Shown here in pieces: positions 13,784 to 21,123 of a stretch of DNA of 23,056 bases. The notes beneath the pieces are model-generated. The model was given only the letters and a program-made list of their open reading frames with translations, ran no database searches and was not told the origin of the DNA. Made by a program: the position numbers and the translations under genes. The stretch is from a virus, in IMG/VR virus record IMGVR_UViG_3300010885_002461, positions 1-23,056 of that record; one strand, written 5' to 3'. Position 1 is the first letter of the stretch, and each line of letters starts with the position of its first letter.

Positions 13784-15336
13784 GCTTTTACTTCTTCCTC
13801 TAAGGTTCTTAGGTTATTGTCATCTTGCTGATCAAATAGTGGTGTTCCGTCTGGAGCACGTTTTAAAAGAGGTTCGTCTTCAATAGTAAACAAATTATTA
13901 AATTCGTTTTGCGCAGGGCCGCCTTGTAGTCGAGCACCTTCTAGACTACGTAAGAAAGATAATCCATCTTCGATCATTTGAAACGCTTCTGCTTTTGTTT
14001 TGGTATTAAACAAATCTTCAATAAAACTAGCAAAATATAAAATTCTACGTGGAACCCAATCGCTATATTCTTTTTCTTTCTTGCCTTCGATGCCTGACAA
14101 TCTCCAATTAAGTTTGTGCTTGGCAATTTCAATATCCATTAATTGTTGAGCACGTTGTACAGCAACAATATGACATTCAACATTATGACCCATCATTAGA
14201 GCATACGCAAAACTATCCCAACTAGTTTTACCTTCTTTACCGATCTTGTTTAACATGCCTGGAGCATAATGACAGATGTCTGCCATTGTTAATCTGCGTC
14301 CGACTTCGCTTTCAAACGGGAATGGTATGTCGCTTCCAGCAAGGGCTTTATTGTCTGGGGCTTTGTCCATAATAACACTCCACCTTTTTGGACTGTGTTG
14401 GGCGTTGGTGTAGACAAGTCCGTGCGCTGTTGCAATGAACGGTGAGGCGCAGTCAAAAGATATGGTAAGTTCTTCATTGATATGTTTCCTAATTTGACGT
14501 TGAATTAAAGTTAGATAGCATGACCAATCTAACTGTGCTGTACCCAAGAAGTGGATCCAGTTTTTGCCCGTTAGCAAACCTTCCTCTCTCATCGTCATTA
14601 GACGCTTGAGAGTAATATCCATTTTACACATATTAGCGCCACCAAAGGCCCATCCTTCTGCTTCTTTACCTGCATAAGGACCTTTTGGATCGCTGAATTC
14701 TTTAACACCATTGTACCATTTTTCAGCGGTATCCCAATCACCGCCTTGTAGCACGTTGAGCCATTTAGTTTGACCTAACCGATTATCTAAAAAATACTTG
14801 TTATTAAAACGTGTTTTTTCTAAACAGTCTTCAAATGTTTTTAGTCCTGTTTTAGGACTATGAATATGGTCACATGCCCAAGTAGGAACGTCAAGCATCA
14901 TCGACCAGTCAGCAGTTAGTTCTAACCACTCTAAAATTTGCCTACGTGTTTTGTTAGCACTTTCACCTTCAAAATCTAGCCAATCAAATTTAAGAACACC
15001 TTTACCAATCTGGTATCCACCGGAATCGCCTAAGATCATTGTGTTTTTACGATCTCGATCTTGAATCATAGACTCTTGTGTAAGACTCTTTTGTAGATCT
15101 AACTGTGCGTGACCTGCTGAATACAAACCATACTTGTAGGTAAAATATCCTTGTTCTGGATTAAGAAAGTTCATGCCCTCAACACCGCGATCAAAACCTG
15201 CGGGGATACGATCGTCTGCAATAAACTTTTCTAAACGCTGTTTGGCAACATACGTACTGTAGAAACTACTAATGGCTGGCAAATAGACAGCATAGTCTTT
15301 CTGTAATGGGGTTAGGTTAACTGGTGGTTTTGTCAT
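13780..15336 (-). CDS. dpdA: DpdA-like (deaza)guanine DNA transglycosylase, TGT family
   Basis: Related to tRNA-guanine transglycosylases but of the phage DNA type. Numbered from the ATG at 15336 (AGGTG upstream; an in-frame GTG at 15348 is the alternative), I see D-S-G-G-Y-Q at 104-109, M-L-D-V-P at 147-151, L-Q-G-G at 196-199, A-F-G-G-A at 230-234 and F-D-C at 294-296. These match the TGT base-binding and catalytic landmarks (D-S-G-G-F-Q, Q-G-G, G-G-L, nucleophile Asp in F-D-C). The CxCxxC zinc site of tRNA enzymes is absent, as expected for DpdA. It would exchange guanine in DNA for a deazaguanine. It starts 4 bases after the clamp stop. Confidence 0.88.
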   Translation of the reverse strand: MTKPPVNLTPLQKDYAVYLPAISSFYSTYVAKQRLEKFIADDRIPAGFDRGVEGMNFLNPEQGYFTYKYGLYSAGHAQLDLQKSLTQESMIQDRDRKNTMILGDSGGYQIGKGVLKFDWLDFEGESANKTRRQILEWLELTADWSMMLDVPTWACDHIHSPKTGLKTFEDCLEKTRFNNKYFLDNRLGQTKWLNVLQGGDWDTAEKWYNGVKEFSDPKGPYAGKEAEGWAFGGANMCKMDITLKRLMTMREEGLLTGKNWIHFLGTAQLDWSCYLTLIQRQIRKHINEELTISFDCASPFIATAHGLVYTNAQHSPKRWSVIMDKAPDNKALAGSDIPFPFESEVGRRLTMADICHYAPGMLNKIGKEGKTSWDSFAYALMMGHNVECHIVAVQRAQQLMDIEIAKHKLNWRLSGIEGKKEKEYSDWVPRRILYFASFIEDLFNTKTKAEAFQMIEDGLSFLRSLEGARLQGGPAQNEFNNLFTIEDEPLLKRAPDGTPLFDQQDDNNLRTLEEEVKA

Positions 15337-15340
15337 GTCA

Positions 15341-16075
15341 TCAAGCACCTGCTGGAATAATGTATTCGTATTTTACTAAACCGCTATCAATATTAATTTT
15401 CAAAGCACCACCATCACTAATGCTCATCGAAGCATTTCCAACATCGGCAATTTTCAAAATGCTTAAGATAGGAGCAACTGGCCAAGCCCATGCTTTGCTC
15501 AGTTTACCTGTTACACCAGTAGCAAATACAAACTCACCGGCATGTGAGCTCATGTCACCAAATGTAAACTTCAATTTATCGCCATCTGTTTTGGCAATAA
15601 AAGTTGTATGTTCATTGTTAGCACCCGCTTGGAATGCAAAACGTTGAATAGACTGCAATGATGGTTGAATAGTTACATCCCATTTAACACCATTAAATTT
15701 AACGGCCTTAAGTTTTTCATTGATCTGTGCAACATTCATGAAGCGATAATCGTTCTTAAAATCACCGTCTTTGTTTTCAAAGTGAATGCCTGTTGGGATA
15801 GTTTCACCATTGCGCTCTTCTTGAACAATTTCAATCTTGGCACCTTCTTTGTATTCGTTGCCGTCTAACAAAAATTTTAATTTGTTAAGTTGTGGCATAC
15901 CAAATGTACCAATCATATCCGGATAGGGATCTGCGGTTTCTCCGTACATGATAACAGTACGGTCGTCTGCCATTGAATTAATTTTGGTAGATGTTTCATC
16001 TCCAGTAATTTTAACAATGTTAAGAAAGCCTAAATTGTGTGTATGGCTTACGATATCTTTAAGTAGGTCTTGCAT
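15341..16075 (-). CDS. 45: DNA polymerase sliding clamp (gp45-like)
   Basis: This 244-aa protein is close in size to T4 gp45 (228 aa), and I recognise the phage clamp pattern: an acidic DNA-clamp-type N-terminal half, W-A-W-P-V-A-P-I-L-S-I-L in the middle of the second half, and the ending S-G-L-V-K-Y-E-Y-I-I-P-A-G-A. It would form a ring that holds the polymerase on DNA and, in T4, also activates late transcription. AAGGAAA precedes the ATG, and a sigma70-like promoter lies just upstream (16093-16121). It is followed at once by dpdA rather than by the T4 clamp-loader order. No clamp-loader gene (44/62) is in the window. Confidence 0.85.
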   Translation of the reverse strand: MQDLLKDIVSHTHNLGFLNIVKITGDETSTKINSMADDRTVIMYGETADPYPDMIGTFGMPQLNKLKFLLDGNEYKEGAKIEIVQEERNGETIPTGIHFENKDGDFKNDYRFMNVAQINEKLKAVKFNGVKWDVTIQPSLQSIQRFAFQAGANNEHTTFIAKTDGDKLKFTFGDMSSHAGEFVFATGVTGKLSKAWAWPVAPILSILKIADVGNASMSISDGGALKINIDSGLVKYEYIIPAGA

Positions 16076-16092
16076 ATAATTTCCTTTTGTTA

Positions 16093-16121
16093 AGTATATT
16101 TAGAATTTTGTTCAAAGTCAA
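16093..16121 (-). promoter_or_regulatory. Sigma70-like promoter for the clamp / dpdA unit
   Basis: On the - strand TTGACT (16116-16121, 5 of 6) is separated by exactly 17 bp from TATACT (16093-16098, 5 of 6), in the short gap between the polymerase stop and the clamp ATG. The leader would be about 12-15 bases and includes the AAGGAAA ribosome site. Confidence 0.7.
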
Positions 16122-16128
16122 ATAAATT

Positions 16129-18798
16129 TTATTCAAAACTGAACAAACTGCTGAATGTGTTGTTCTGTGTAGTGGACTCTAAATCCCACTCCAGCACTCC
16201 AATAAGATTATCAAGTTTATTATTGATAATTGTTGCTTCCATTTCGCTGTGATTAAATGGTAAATCTTGAAACCATTTTGGTAGTCGTAATTCGTCTACC
16301 GGATAGGCTACTGATGTAAACCCTAACGGATTATCTTTTATTTTACAAACAATAACTTTCATTCCGTCTACAATCTGTTGACTGTATTTGTCACCGTTCA
16401 TACGTTTTAGTGTATTCCAGTTAATGCTGGCACGTACATGGCCAGGCATATTAGCCTTGCCAGCCTTGTGTTCTTTTTCTTGATATTCGGCAATATTGTT
16501 AGCACGTTTTGGACTACCTTTTTCCCAACCAGGCCTAGATTTAAATTCAGTTCTAAATTCATTAATCATATCAAGAATTTCTTTTTCTTGACTGCCATTT
16601 AGAACTTTAGTCAATACTTCCTCTAAGAACTTCTGCATAAATTCAGGAGTATCACTACGTTTAAGATCTAAGCCCATGGCCTTGATCTTGCCTGGCTTGC
16701 CATCAACATCTAATCGCTTGCCTTCTTTGTCATAATACAATACAGCATAACGTTTCTTGGTAATAAACAGACCTTTAATAGCCACAATCTCTCGACCTGC
16801 TTTAATAACTTCACCACGGCTCTTTGGACAGTGATGTGCATCTGCCATAAACTGTGGAAATGTATTATTCACTTCTGCGGCGACGGTGTCGTACAATTGA
16901 ACAACATTATCTTTGTCCCAAGGAATTTCTTTCTTTTCAATTTCTCGTTTCAGTGTATTGTAAGCACTGAAGTAAGCAGAATCAGTGTCACCGTAGATAA
17001 TTGATTTACCTAAATGATTATATTCGCCTGTAATTACTTCGTTGATTTTAGAGGCCATATGCCGGGCAATTCCTCGGCCTGTAAGGGTGGTAGACTGCCC
17101 GATCCGATTATCAAAGAAACGGCACCCAACGTTAAGAATAGCACCATACAGACTATTAAGGTTAATCTTTTTGACCAATTGTCGTTTGTCCCAGTATTCT
17201 TCTTCAATTTTATTCTCCGCTTTTATTGATTCTTTAAGTTTGGCCTGCATCTCTTTACGTTCAGCATACCAACGTTTCAGAAGTCCAGGAATAACACCTT
17301 CCACATCATGTGTAAAAATTGTTCCGTTAGCACTGAGCATCCACGGCCGATTACTTTCAAATATTAACTCGTATATTTGTGCGCCTGATAGTACATCAGA
17401 ACTGCCTGACTCCCAGTCAACAATAATTTCTTTTGCTATATCTTTAGCCATAACAAGTTCGTACTCATTGCTACCAAACTTACCCTCCCATGCCGCGGCA
17501 AACGAATCTCCTTTGGCTAGTTTGGCTTCAATTTCTGCCTTAGTATATGTTTGACGCAATTGTCCAACAATTGTTTCCGGTCCCATGTTTAATGCACGAA
17601 TTACGGAAGGATACAGACTGTTAATATCCATCGAGCCAATATAGTCATGTAGCCCTTTTTTAGGATAAGCAACATACGCACCTGCGGCCTGATTAGTAAT
17701 ATCTTCATCGCGCTTTGGTCGACTAGGAACAATCATACCTCTATGGTGTGCTTCATTAATAATGGCCTGCTCTGTGACAGCCACTGCACCCATAGTAGTT
17801 GCTAACAGCACAGTATTCTCATGAGCAACTGTATTAGCAAGGTCAATAAACTTTAGTTTCTTGTCTAACTTGTCAAGAAGCAAACAGTCTTGTCTGTTGT
17901 ATTCGATAAACTTCTTAAAGTCATTGTTATACAATTGATCAAGGGTACCTTCGTACTGTGTTTTATGTTCTCCTAGTTCATGTTCGGCAATTGCATCAAG
18001 TCTGTAACTATGACGTTCTTCGTATGTATACTTGCGATACAGTTCTAAACTATCCATGTGTACACGACCAATTAAATCATATGTTTCTGCTTTCTTACCG
18101 TATTTTTCGTATTCACGTTTCTTAGGAAATTTGTCAAATAAGCAGAGTCGGCGGGTATCTTCTTTGCTCAGTACTTTGATAATGCGGTTAACAGTATAGG
18201 GCATATCAAAGCCTTCACTGTTCCATCCGCTTAGTACATCTGCATCTTGTATAAGTTGTAAGAATGTTTCTAACAGGTCGCCTTCATTATCAAACAGGTG
18301 TGTATTAGGAAACTCTTTGACTTGTTCCTCTGCTTGTTCCATAGTTAATGTTTTAGGAGGAAGTGCAAGACATACCATTGTATCCATCCATTGTAGGTAA
18401 ACTGCAATCGCAGTAATGGGCATGAACGGATCATCCGGACTTGCATACCCACGTTCTGGATCAAAGTCTACCTCAATATCCCAAAACGCTACATTTAGTT
18501 TTGGAGCATCTTTTCCAAGATAGTTTTCTTCTAAACAACGGAAGATTGGATTAATATCATTTTCATACAGACGACTGCTGGAAAATGTTTTTTGTTCTTT
18601 GATGAATTCTTTATAACTTTTTGCTGTGACTCGGTTAAGTGTCTCGTTAAAGATTGAACGATACTTACCTTTAGCATCAGGATAATAAAACATATAGCGG
18701 GCTGGATAGTCCGTATATACTCTACCTTTTTTAGGATCTCGTTCAACGACGTGAACAATGTCCTTTTCGCGATCCCAGATCGCATCGACATAACTCAT
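16129..18798 (-). CDS. 43: Family B DNA polymerase (T4 gp43-like)
   Basis: The start is the ATG at 18798, six bases after AAGGAG. The ORF is open to 18828 but has no better site there. The resulting 889 aa match T4 gp43 (898 aa). Exonuclease motifs are intact: D107-I-E109, N193 with F-D198, and Y300-x3-D304. Polymerase motifs are D-I-N-S-L-Y-P-S (391-398), K-K-I-N-L-N-S-L-Y-G (543-552) and Y-G-D-T-D-S (602-607), and a K-K-R-Y follows. The tail ends F-S-S-L-F-S-F-E, which fits a clamp-binding C-terminal peptide like that of T4/RB69 gp43. It is a proofreading replicative polymerase. Read with the DsbA-like and membrane genes upstream. Confidence 0.95.
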   Translation of the reverse strand: MSYVDAIWDREKDIVHVVERDPKKGRVYTDYPARYMFYYPDAKGKYRSIFNETLNRVTAKSYKEFIKEQKTFSSSRLYENDINPIFRCLEENYLGKDAPKLNVAFWDIEVDFDPERGYASPDDPFMPITAIAVYLQWMDTMVCLALPPKTLTMEQAEEQVKEFPNTHLFDNEGDLLETFLQLIQDADVLSGWNSEGFDMPYTVNRIIKVLSKEDTRRLCLFDKFPKKREYEKYGKKAETYDLIGRVHMDSLELYRKYTYEERHSYRLDAIAEHELGEHKTQYEGTLDQLYNNDFKKFIEYNRQDCLLLDKLDKKLKFIDLANTVAHENTVLLATTMGAVAVTEQAIINEAHHRGMIVPSRPKRDEDITNQAAGAYVAYPKKGLHDYIGSMDINSLYPSVIRALNMGPETIVGQLRQTYTKAEIEAKLAKGDSFAAAWEGKFGSNEYELVMAKDIAKEIIVDWESGSSDVLSGAQIYELIFESNRPWMLSANGTIFTHDVEGVIPGLLKRWYAERKEMQAKLKESIKAENKIEEEYWDKRQLVKKINLNSLYGAILNVGCRFFDNRIGQSTTLTGRGIARHMASKINEVITGEYNHLGKSIIYGDTDSAYFSAYNTLKREIEKKEIPWDKDNVVQLYDTVAAEVNNTFPQFMADAHHCPKSRGEVIKAGREIVAIKGLFITKKRYAVLYYDKEGKRLDVDGKPGKIKAMGLDLKRSDTPEFMQKFLEEVLTKVLNGSQEKEILDMINEFRTEFKSRPGWEKGSPKRANNIAEYQEKEHKAGKANMPGHVRASINWNTLKRMNGDKYSQQIVDGMKVIVCKIKDNPLGFTSVAYPVDELRLPKWFQDLPFNHSEMEATIINNKLDNLIGVLEWDLESTTQNNTFSSLFSFE

Positions 18799-18875
18799 AT
18801 TTTTCTCCTTGTCATTTGCGGCTGACAAATACCAACATGATCATTTATGGCTGATCGAACCGTAGTTTAAAATAA

Positions 18876-18883
18876 TATTTATT
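18876..18883 (-). promoter_or_regulatory. Weak late-promoter-like box upstream of DNA polymerase
   Basis: On the - strand AATAAATA, one base from the T4 late box, overlaps the stop of the membrane-protein gene, about 80 bases before the polymerase ATG. A sigma70-type pair (TTGGAT, 17 bp, TAAACT) in the same stretch is equally weak. The strong promoter at 19465-19493 already explains polymerase expression. Confidence 0.25.
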
Positions 18884-19175
18884 AGGATCCAACAATCATC
18901 CTAATCAATCCGACAGTGTCGATACTGACCAGCAAGATATAATTAGCCAGCATACCAAAGGAACGCCGACTATAAGCACACCAAGCATATATAGCACACC
19001 CTGTAATCCAGATTGGGTACAAGACGAGAAGAGGAGGATTAGGCACGGTTGTGGCCATAGTGATAGCACAGCCAATAGATATAGCCCAAGCAACGACCTC
19101 AAGACAAAAACGAACTCGATGACTTTGCCAATCTTCTTTGATCCAGTTAAATGTTCCACTAAAGATCTCAATCAT
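18882..19175 (-). CDS. Small membrane protein, 97 aa, unknown function
   Basis: About three membrane segments are visible: residues ~24-44 (F-C-L-E-V-V-A-W-A-I-S-I-G), ~48-67 (P-L-L-V-L-Y-P-I-W-I-T-G-C) and ~74-94 (M-L-A-N-Y-I-L-L-V-S-I-D-T-V-G-L-I). A-Y-S-R-R-S-F-G lies between the last two. There is no signal peptide; the first ~20 residues are soluble. The layout recalls small phage inner-membrane proteins, and the last segment is slightly like PnuC-type transporters, but this is too short to claim. The ATG shares one base with the stop of the DsbA-like gene (TAATG), so it is co-translated with a DNA-binding protein just ahead of the polymerase. Confidence 0.75.
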   Translation of the reverse strand: MIEIFSGTFNWIKEDWQSHRVRFCLEVVAWAISIGCAITMATTVPNPPLLVLYPIWITGCAIYAWCAYSRRSFGMLANYILLVSIDTVGLIRMIVGS

Positions 19176-19444
19176 TAATTTTCTCTACGATGTGAATGCC
19201 CACTGATATCAACAATAGTTTCGAGGTCGTCAAACTCGCGGAATACTTGATCCCATGAATCCTTCATTGAGACTTTAATGGCTTTTTTGATAACACTAGG
19301 TTTAACTTCTAGTTCTTCTGCTACTGCTTTGATAGTTTCGTTAAGACCTTCTGTAAGATCTTGTATTTCCTGCATGACAGTCATGCCTTCGGAAACGATT
19401 TGTTTAATTTTGGCCTGTTCAGGGGCGCCGAAAACTTTGCTCAT
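19175..19444 (-). CDS. DsbA-like small double-stranded DNA-binding protein
   Basis: At 89 aa it has the same length as T4 DsbA and a similar order. A helical N-terminal part leads into E-T-I-K-A-V-A-E-E-L-E-V-K-P-S-V-I-K-K (T4: E-L-I-K-x-x-x-x-x-A-K-D-E-L-G-V), then a K-D-S-W-D-Q-V-F segment (T4: K-D-N-R-D-V-F) and an acidic E-F-D-D-L-E-T-I-V region. T4 DsbA binds DNA and assists late transcription. AGGAG precedes the ATG, and the strongest promoter of the window drives it. The similarity is short and partly from memory, so it could instead be another small helical phage protein. Confidence 0.5.
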   Translation of the reverse strand: MSKVFGAPEQAKIKQIVSEGMTVMQEIQDLTEGLNETIKAVAEELEVKPSVIKKAIKVSMKDSWDQVFREFDDLETIVDISGHSHRREN

Positions 19445-19464
19445 TTAAATCTCCTAGTTGATTA

Positions 19465-19493
19465 ATTATACGCTACTTGACTGCGGAAGTCAA
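19465..19493 (-). promoter_or_regulatory. Strong sigma70-like promoter for the DsbA-like / polymerase unit
   Basis: On the - strand TTGACT (19488-19493, 5 of 6) is separated by exactly 17 bp from a perfect TATAAT (19465-19470), about 20 bases before the DsbA-like ATG. It is the best promoter match in the window. The -35 box lies within a 7-bp dyad (19476-19494). It would drive the DsbA-like gene, the membrane gene and gp43 early, using host RNA polymerase. Confidence 0.8.
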
Positions 19494-19494
19494 G
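19476..19494. promoter_or_regulatory. 7-bp dyad across the -35 box, possible operator
   Basis: CTTGACT and AGTCAAG (19476-19482 and 19488-19494) form a perfect inverted repeat around a 5-base centre that covers the -35 box and most of the spacer. No T tract follows on either strand, so it is not a clear terminator. A regulator binding site is possible, but the match could also be partly chance. Confidence 0.4.
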
Positions 19495-19506
19495 TCTTTG
19501 GACAAT

Positions 19507-20295
19507 TTAGCGTTTGAATACAGGCCCGCCGAGTAGATTAACTCCGCCACCTTTCTTTTTCTTTTTGCCACCTAAGGGCATTGGTACACTGGCAATAGAG
19601 CCAGAACTGGTTCCGCCTGCTGAACCGTCTTCTTTATAAGGCATGCGAACTTTGGGTTTATGTTCACCGCTGTTAGGATTTTCGTGGTCGCCTACTTTGG
19701 CTTTTTTATAGACCTTTTTACCTGTGCTCGGACTAATATAATAGTCTTTACCACCCTCTGCACCTACACTTTTAATCTTATATTTTTCACCACCTTCTTT
19801 CATGTTAGCAATATATTGCTCTCCTAACATGATCAGTTGTTGCATCTCTTCGATACTCTCACAGTTCCAGCGACGGAGTGCTAGTGCTTTAGGAGTTGGT
19901 TTTCCATTGGGTTTTTTCATAGGACCTTTATTACCGCCCATTCTAGCACAAAAACTCTTTCGACGTTTGGCCGCCTTGCTACCTGCTTTTAATTTACTAG
20001 GTTTTGTAGTAACTGCTGTTTTTAATTTACTACCAGGATGTTCACGGCGATAAGCATTCACAGCCTTTTGGCTTAGTCCGTTAGTCTTATCGTGACGGTT
20101 AACCTTATTCCAGTCTTCTTCTACATCTTTTTCTTTTTTTGCTTTATCGGCAACATCTTGTTTGATCTTTGCCATATATTCTTCGCCACGTTTACGGCTA
20201 GCAGTAGACTTAGCCTGCTGACGCTCCCAAGCACCTTGTAATTTTACAGCCGCGCTTTTTCTTTTAGTTTCGGTAATGATTTCGGATGCTCTCAT
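19507..20295 (-). CDS. Basic phage protein with capsid-targeting-like N-terminus, 262 aa
   Basis: Strongly basic. It begins M-R-A-S-E-I-I-T-E-T-K-R-K, like the T4 capsid-targeting peptide (M-K-T-Y-Q-E-F-I-A-E) with I-x-E as a possible gp21-type cleavage site. A central conserved part includes K-A-A-K-R-R-K-S-F-C-A-R-M and G-P-M-K-K-P-N-G-K-P-T-P-K-A-L-A-L-R-R-W, a short basic module found in many phage proteins (I believe DUF6321, unverified). The C-terminal part has Y-Y-I-S-P-S-T-G-K-K-V-Y and a Gly/Lys-rich low-complexity end. Basic, small and possibly cleaved, it could be packaged with DNA. The ATG overlaps the upstream stop by 4 bases. Confidence 0.8.
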   Translation of the reverse strand: MRASEIITETKRKSAAVKLQGAWERQQAKSTASRKRGEEYMAKIKQDVADKAKKEKDVEEDWNKVNRHDKTNGLSQKAVNAYRREHPGSKLKTAVTTKPSKLKAGSKAAKRRKSFCARMGGNKGPMKKPNGKPTPKALALRRWNCESIEEMQQLIMLGEQYIANMKEGGEKYKIKSVGAEGGKDYYISPSTGKKVYKKAKVGDHENPNSGEHKPKVRMPYKEDGSAGGTSSGSIASVPMPLGGKKKKKGGGVNLLGGPVFKR

Positions 20296-20660
20296 TTTTT
20301 CTTATTCCAATTTGCTACAGGACTTACTTTGTGAGTGTCGTCTGGTTCAACACTCTTTGACCATGGCGTAACTTCTTTACTGTCTGTAGGGATTGTATTC
20401 ATTGCTGATTTGATCATTTTATGCTCTTCTTCTGTATAAGGATGGTGTGTATTATATTTTTCCATCCAAGATGCTTCATCCATATCGACAGGTTTTTCGC
20501 TTTCGCCGTCTGCCATTGCAGTGGCCATCATTAGTCTGTTCATATGATATACACGATCATAGCCGCCAACGTCGCGAGACCGCATAACACCCTGTTGAAC
20601 ACTAGCATGATGTTTGTGCATTTTACCTTTGCTTTCAGACATGAATTCTTTTGCTCGCAT
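20292..20660 (-). CDS. Conserved phage protein with capsid-targeting-like N-terminus, 122 aa
   Basis: Begins M-R-A-K-E-F-M-S-E-S-K-G-K, again like a T4 capsid-targeting peptide with an (M)-x-E possible cleavage site. The body contains R-D-V-G-G-Y-D-R-V-Y-H-M-N-R-L-M-M-A-T-A-M-A-D-G, M-D-E-A-S-W-M-E-K-Y-N-T-H-H-P-Y-T-E-E-E-H and E-P-D-D-T-H-K-V-S-P. I recognise this as a conserved T4-like aquatic phage family of unknown function. It is His- and Met-rich. The ribosome site is weak, with one base between the upstream stop and the ATG, so translation probably depends on the upstream gene. It overlaps the 262-aa gene by 4 bases. Confidence 0.8.
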   Translation of the reverse strand: MRAKEFMSESKGKMHKHHASVQQGVMRSRDVGGYDRVYHMNRLMMATAMADGESEKPVDMDEASWMEKYNTHHPYTEEEHKMIKSAMNTIPTDSKEVTPWSKSVEPDDTHKVSPVANWNKKK

Positions 20661-20661
20661 A

Positions 20662-21123
20662 TTATCTACGGGGCTCGCCTCTTATTGCTGTTAACACACT
20701 ATTTAAGTAATCTGCGGCTTTGGTAATCTTGCTTTGTTGCCAAGCATCTAAACCTTGTTGCTCGCTACGTTGTTTAATGATATCAAACAATTTTTTAGCA
20801 TTAATATAAACACTTTGTAATTCGCTTGTGGCCATTGAAATTTCGTGGTCTTCTGATACGTTATCGGATTGTCCAAATGGAGATACAGGCACCCATTTGG
20901 TTCCTTGTTTCTGTATCCATTTTTTAGGATCAAATTTACTACGAATAATACCTGCTACTTTAAGAGCACCTTCAATACTATCTCTATATCCCATACTACG
21001 TGCTTTTGGTTCGTCGAGATTATGGACCATACGTTGTTTAACTTTACCGGAGGCATTGTCATATATGTACCAAAGATTGGATTCGTCGTTTTGATAGGCT
21101 TCAAATAATTGTTCTATTTTCAT
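20662..21123 (-). CDS. Conserved phage protein, possible virion cargo, 153 aa
   Basis: The ORF opens at 21147, but the ATG at 21123 overlaps the Dps stop in a 4-base ATGA, typical of coupled translation. It gives an N-terminus M-K-I-E-Q-L-F-E-A-Y, which resembles a short capsid-targeting peptide with an L-x-E site. The body has W-Y-I-Y-D-N-A-S-G-K-V and S-I-E-G-A-L-K-V-A-G-I-I. The C-terminal helix contains G-L-D-A-W-Q-Q-S-K-I-T-K-A-A-D-Y-L, a module I recall from structural or prohead-associated proteins of T4-like phages. Function unknown. Confidence 0.75.
   Translation of the reverse strand: MKIEQLFEAYQNDESNLWYIYDNASGKVKQRMVHNLDEPKARSMGYRDSIEGALKVAGIIRSKFDPKKWIQKQGTKWVPVSPFGQSDNVSEDHEISMATSELQSVYINAKKLFDIIKQRSEQQGLDAWQQSKITKAADYLNSVLTAIRGEPRR

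Noticed and set aside
17042-17554. Long + strand open frame (170 aa) opposite the DNA polymerase gene
   Set aside because: Lies wholly antisense to intact polymerase motifs and has no recognisable family or ribosome site. It is a shadow of the real gene.
18799-18828. Extra ten residues at the DNA polymerase N-terminus
   Set aside because: The ATG at 18798 has AAGGAG at ideal spacing, while the upstream in-frame start has none.
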